Program-made: the position numbers and the translations under genes | Assembly (NCBI GenBank): GCA_022843345.1 | Contig: JALHNW010000103.1 | Span: forward strand, 1-6,647 | DNA length: 6,647 bases | DNA from: Rubritepida sp. | GTDB taxonomy: Bacteria > Pseudomonadota > Alphaproteobacteria > Acetobacterales > Acetobacteraceae | Direction of reading: 5' to 3' | Shown here: positions 5,421 through 6,647 of the stretch, piece by piece | How positions within the stretch are numbered: the first letter of the stretch is position 1 | How the letters are laid out: each line of letters begins with the position of its first letter | The notes under the pieces: model-generated | What the model was told of the DNA's origin: nothing | The model's input: the letters and a program-made list of their open reading frames with translations, nothing else | Databases searched by the model: none

Positions 5421-6521
5421 ATGGACATCCCCCCCGACCGCACCGACATCGCCGGCCGCATCTGCGAGGCCAACCCGATGGGCACCGACGGCTTCGAGTT
5501 CGTCGAGTTCACCGGCCCCGACCAGGCGGCGCTGCGCGACGTCTTCGCGCGGCTGGGCTTCGCGCAGGTGGCGCGCCACCGCTCCAAGGACGTGTCGCTG
5601 TGGCGGCAGGGGGAGGTGAACTTCATCCTCAACGCCGAGCCGTCGAGCTTCGCGCAGGCCTTCGGGCGCGTGCACGGGCCGTCCGCCTGCGCCATGGCCT
5701 TCCGCGTGGCCGACGCCGCGGCCGCCTTCGAGCGCGCGGTGCAGCTGGGCGCCAAGCCCTTCCACGGGCGCGTGGGGCCGATGGAGCTGAACATCCCGGC
5801 CATCGAGGGCATCGGCGGCTCGCTGATCTACTTCGTGGACCGCTACGGCGCGAAGGGCAGCATCTACGACGTGGATTTCCGCTTCCTGGACGGGGTGGAG
5901 GACGGCCCGCGCGGCCACGGGCTGACGGTGATCGACCACCTGACGCACAACGTGCATCGCGGCCGGATGGACGCCTGGGCAGGCTTCTACGAGCGCCTCT
6001 TCAACTTCCGCGAGATCCGCTACTTCGACATCGAGGGCAAGCTGACCGGGCTGAAGTCCAAGGCGATGACCAGCCCCTGCGGGCAGATCCGCATCCCGAT
6101 CAACGAATCGAGCGACGACAGGAGCCAGATCGAGGAATACCTGCGCGCCTATGGCGGCGAGGGCATCCAGCACATCGCGATGGGGACGGGCGACATCTAC
6201 GGCAGCGTCGAGGGCCTGCGCGAGCGGGGCGTGCGATTCCTGGACACGCCCGACACCTACTACGAGCTGCTTCCCCAGCGCCTGCCGGAGACGGGCGAGG
6301 ACATGGCGCGGATGGCGCGCAACCGCATCCTGATGGACGGCTCGCCCTCCGGCGGGCGGCTCCTGCAGATCTTCACCGAGACGGTGATCGGGCCGATCTT
6401 CTTCGAGCTGATCCAGCGCAAGGGCGACCAGGGCTTCGGCGAGGGCAACTTCCGGGCGCTGTTCGAATCCATCGAGCTGGACCAGGTGCGGCGCGGCGTC
6501 TTGAAGCCGGCCGCGGAGTAG
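5421..6521 (+). CDS. hpd: 4-Hydroxyphenylpyruvate dioxygenase
   Basis: This Fe(II) enzyme converts 4-hydroxyphenylpyruvate and O2 to homogentisate and CO2, committing tyrosine to breakdown. The 366-residue protein has two vicinal-oxygen-chelate halves: a degenerate N-terminal one (about 22-155) and the catalytic C-terminal one (about 168-345). Iron ligands are H173 in VIDHLTHNV, H251 in GEGIQHIAM and E329 in GPIFFELIQR, with the conserved spacing. Other family blocks are GLKSKAMTSPCGQIRIPINE (210-229) and the C-terminal gating helix GFGEGNFRALFESIELDQ (338-355). Length is close to bacterial HPPDs of about 357 residues. GGAG at 5411-5414, 6 bases before the ATG, is a good ribosome site. It is the second gene of a phhA-hpd operon; the aminotransferase that would connect the two reactions is not in the window. 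Confidence 0.97.
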   Translation: MDIPPDRTDIAGRICEANPMGTDGFEFVEFTGPDQAALRDVFARLGFAQVARHRSKDVSLWRQGEVNFILNAEPSSFAQAFGRVHGPSACAMAFRVADAAAAFERAVQLGAKPFHGRVGPMELNIPAIEGIGGSLIYFVDRYGAKGSIYDVDFRFLDGVEDGPRGHGLTVIDHLTHNVHRGRMDAWAGFYERLFNFREIRYFDIEGKLTGLKSKAMTSPCGQIRIPINESSDDRSQIEEYLRAYGGEGIQHIAMGTGDIYGSVEGLRERGVRFLDTPDTYYELLPQRLPETGEDMARMARNRILMDGSPSGGRLLQIFTETVIGPIFFELIQRKGDQGFGEGNFRALFESIELDQVRRGVLKPAAE

Positions 6522-6529
6522 GGCCGGCT
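6505..6529. terminator. 8-bp-stem hairpin spanning the stops of hpd and the convergent gene
   Basis: AGCCGGCC (6505-6512) and GGCCGGCT (6522-6529) are perfect inverted repeats around a 9-base loop that contains the hpd stop (6519-6521); the opposing gene's stop (6528-6530) overlaps the right arm. The placement at the junction of two convergent genes suggests a bidirectional terminator. There is no T-tract on the plus strand and only TTCAA on the minus side, so termination efficiency is uncertain. An alternative 7-bp pairing, 6510-6516 with 6534-6540, is also possible. Confidence 0.4.
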
Positions 6530-6647
6530 ACCGCCGCGGCTGCTCGGTCAGTTCCACCAGGAAGCTGGCCGGGCGCGAGGCCGAGCGCCAGCGCAGCCCG
6601 ACGCCCTGCGCGCCGGGGGCCGAGGGCGAGCGGCGCGGCGCCCTGCG
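6528..6647 (-). CDS. C-terminal fragment of an unrecognised protein, cut by the right edge
   Basis: The minus strand is open from the window edge to a TAG at 6530-6528, giving 39 residues that end GVGLRWRSASRPASFLVELTEQPRR. All codons but one end in G or C, which supports coding. The last part alternates hydrophobic and polar residues as in a beta hairpin, loosely like the C-terminal strands of outer-membrane TpsB/ShlB-type proteins, but this is too short to assign. It faces hpd with only 6 bp between the two stop codons. Confidence 0.5.
   Translation of the reverse strand, partial: RRAPRRSPSAPGAQGVGLRWRSASRPASFLVELTEQPRR

Noticed and set aside
3446..5812. Very long minus-strand open frame (788 codons)
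   Set aside because: It runs across the sorting-tail, regulator, phhA and hpd genes in a wrong frame, and its composition is proline/arginine/alanine-rich noise; all four genes have clear family motifs.

Overview
This GC-rich window (third codon positions almost always G or C) looks chromosomal and alphaproteobacterial. The gene families and proline/alanine-rich style suggest an Acetobacteraceae (Roseomonas-like) organism, but that placement is inference. I saw no mobile elements, CRISPR array, tRNA or rRNA.

Layout: a minus-strand gene is cut by the left edge (1-135). Diverging from it is icd, a dimeric eukaryote-type NADP isocitrate dehydrogenase, followed 4 bp later by a DUF599 four-helix membrane protein; these two probably form an operon. 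Converging on them is a methyltransferase-like protein with an N-terminal DUF4214-like module (2237-3223, minus). A 247-bp divergent intergenic region separates it from a small secreted protein with a PEP-CTERM/VPLPA-type sorting tail (3471-4043, plus). That intergenic region holds a near-perfect sigma-54 promoter and, about 70 bp upstream of it, a perfect 7-9-7 dyad suited to an enhancer-binding activator. The sorting-tail gene overlaps tail-to-tail by 29 bp with a minus-strand Lrp/AsnC regulator. The regulator diverges across 94 bp, which contain an 8-bp inverted repeat with arms 40 bp apart, from phhA and hpd. Both aromatic-amino-acid genes keep all three iron ligands. A convergent gene cut by the right edge meets hpd within 6 bp, across an 8-bp-stem hairpin.

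How the genes work together: phhA (phenylalanine to tyrosine) and hpd (4-hydroxyphenylpyruvate to homogentisate) are two steps of phenylalanine/tyrosine catabolism; the linking aminotransferase, the pterin recycling enzyme and the homogentisate steps lie elsewhere. The Lrp-type gene is the natural candidate for their local regulator. icd is a TCA-cycle gene with no obvious link to the rest.

The observation most worth following is the sigma-54 promoter plus upstream dyad in front of the PEP-CTERM-like gene. It fits the idea that exosortase-sorted envelope proteins are switched on by an NtrC-type activator such as PrsR.
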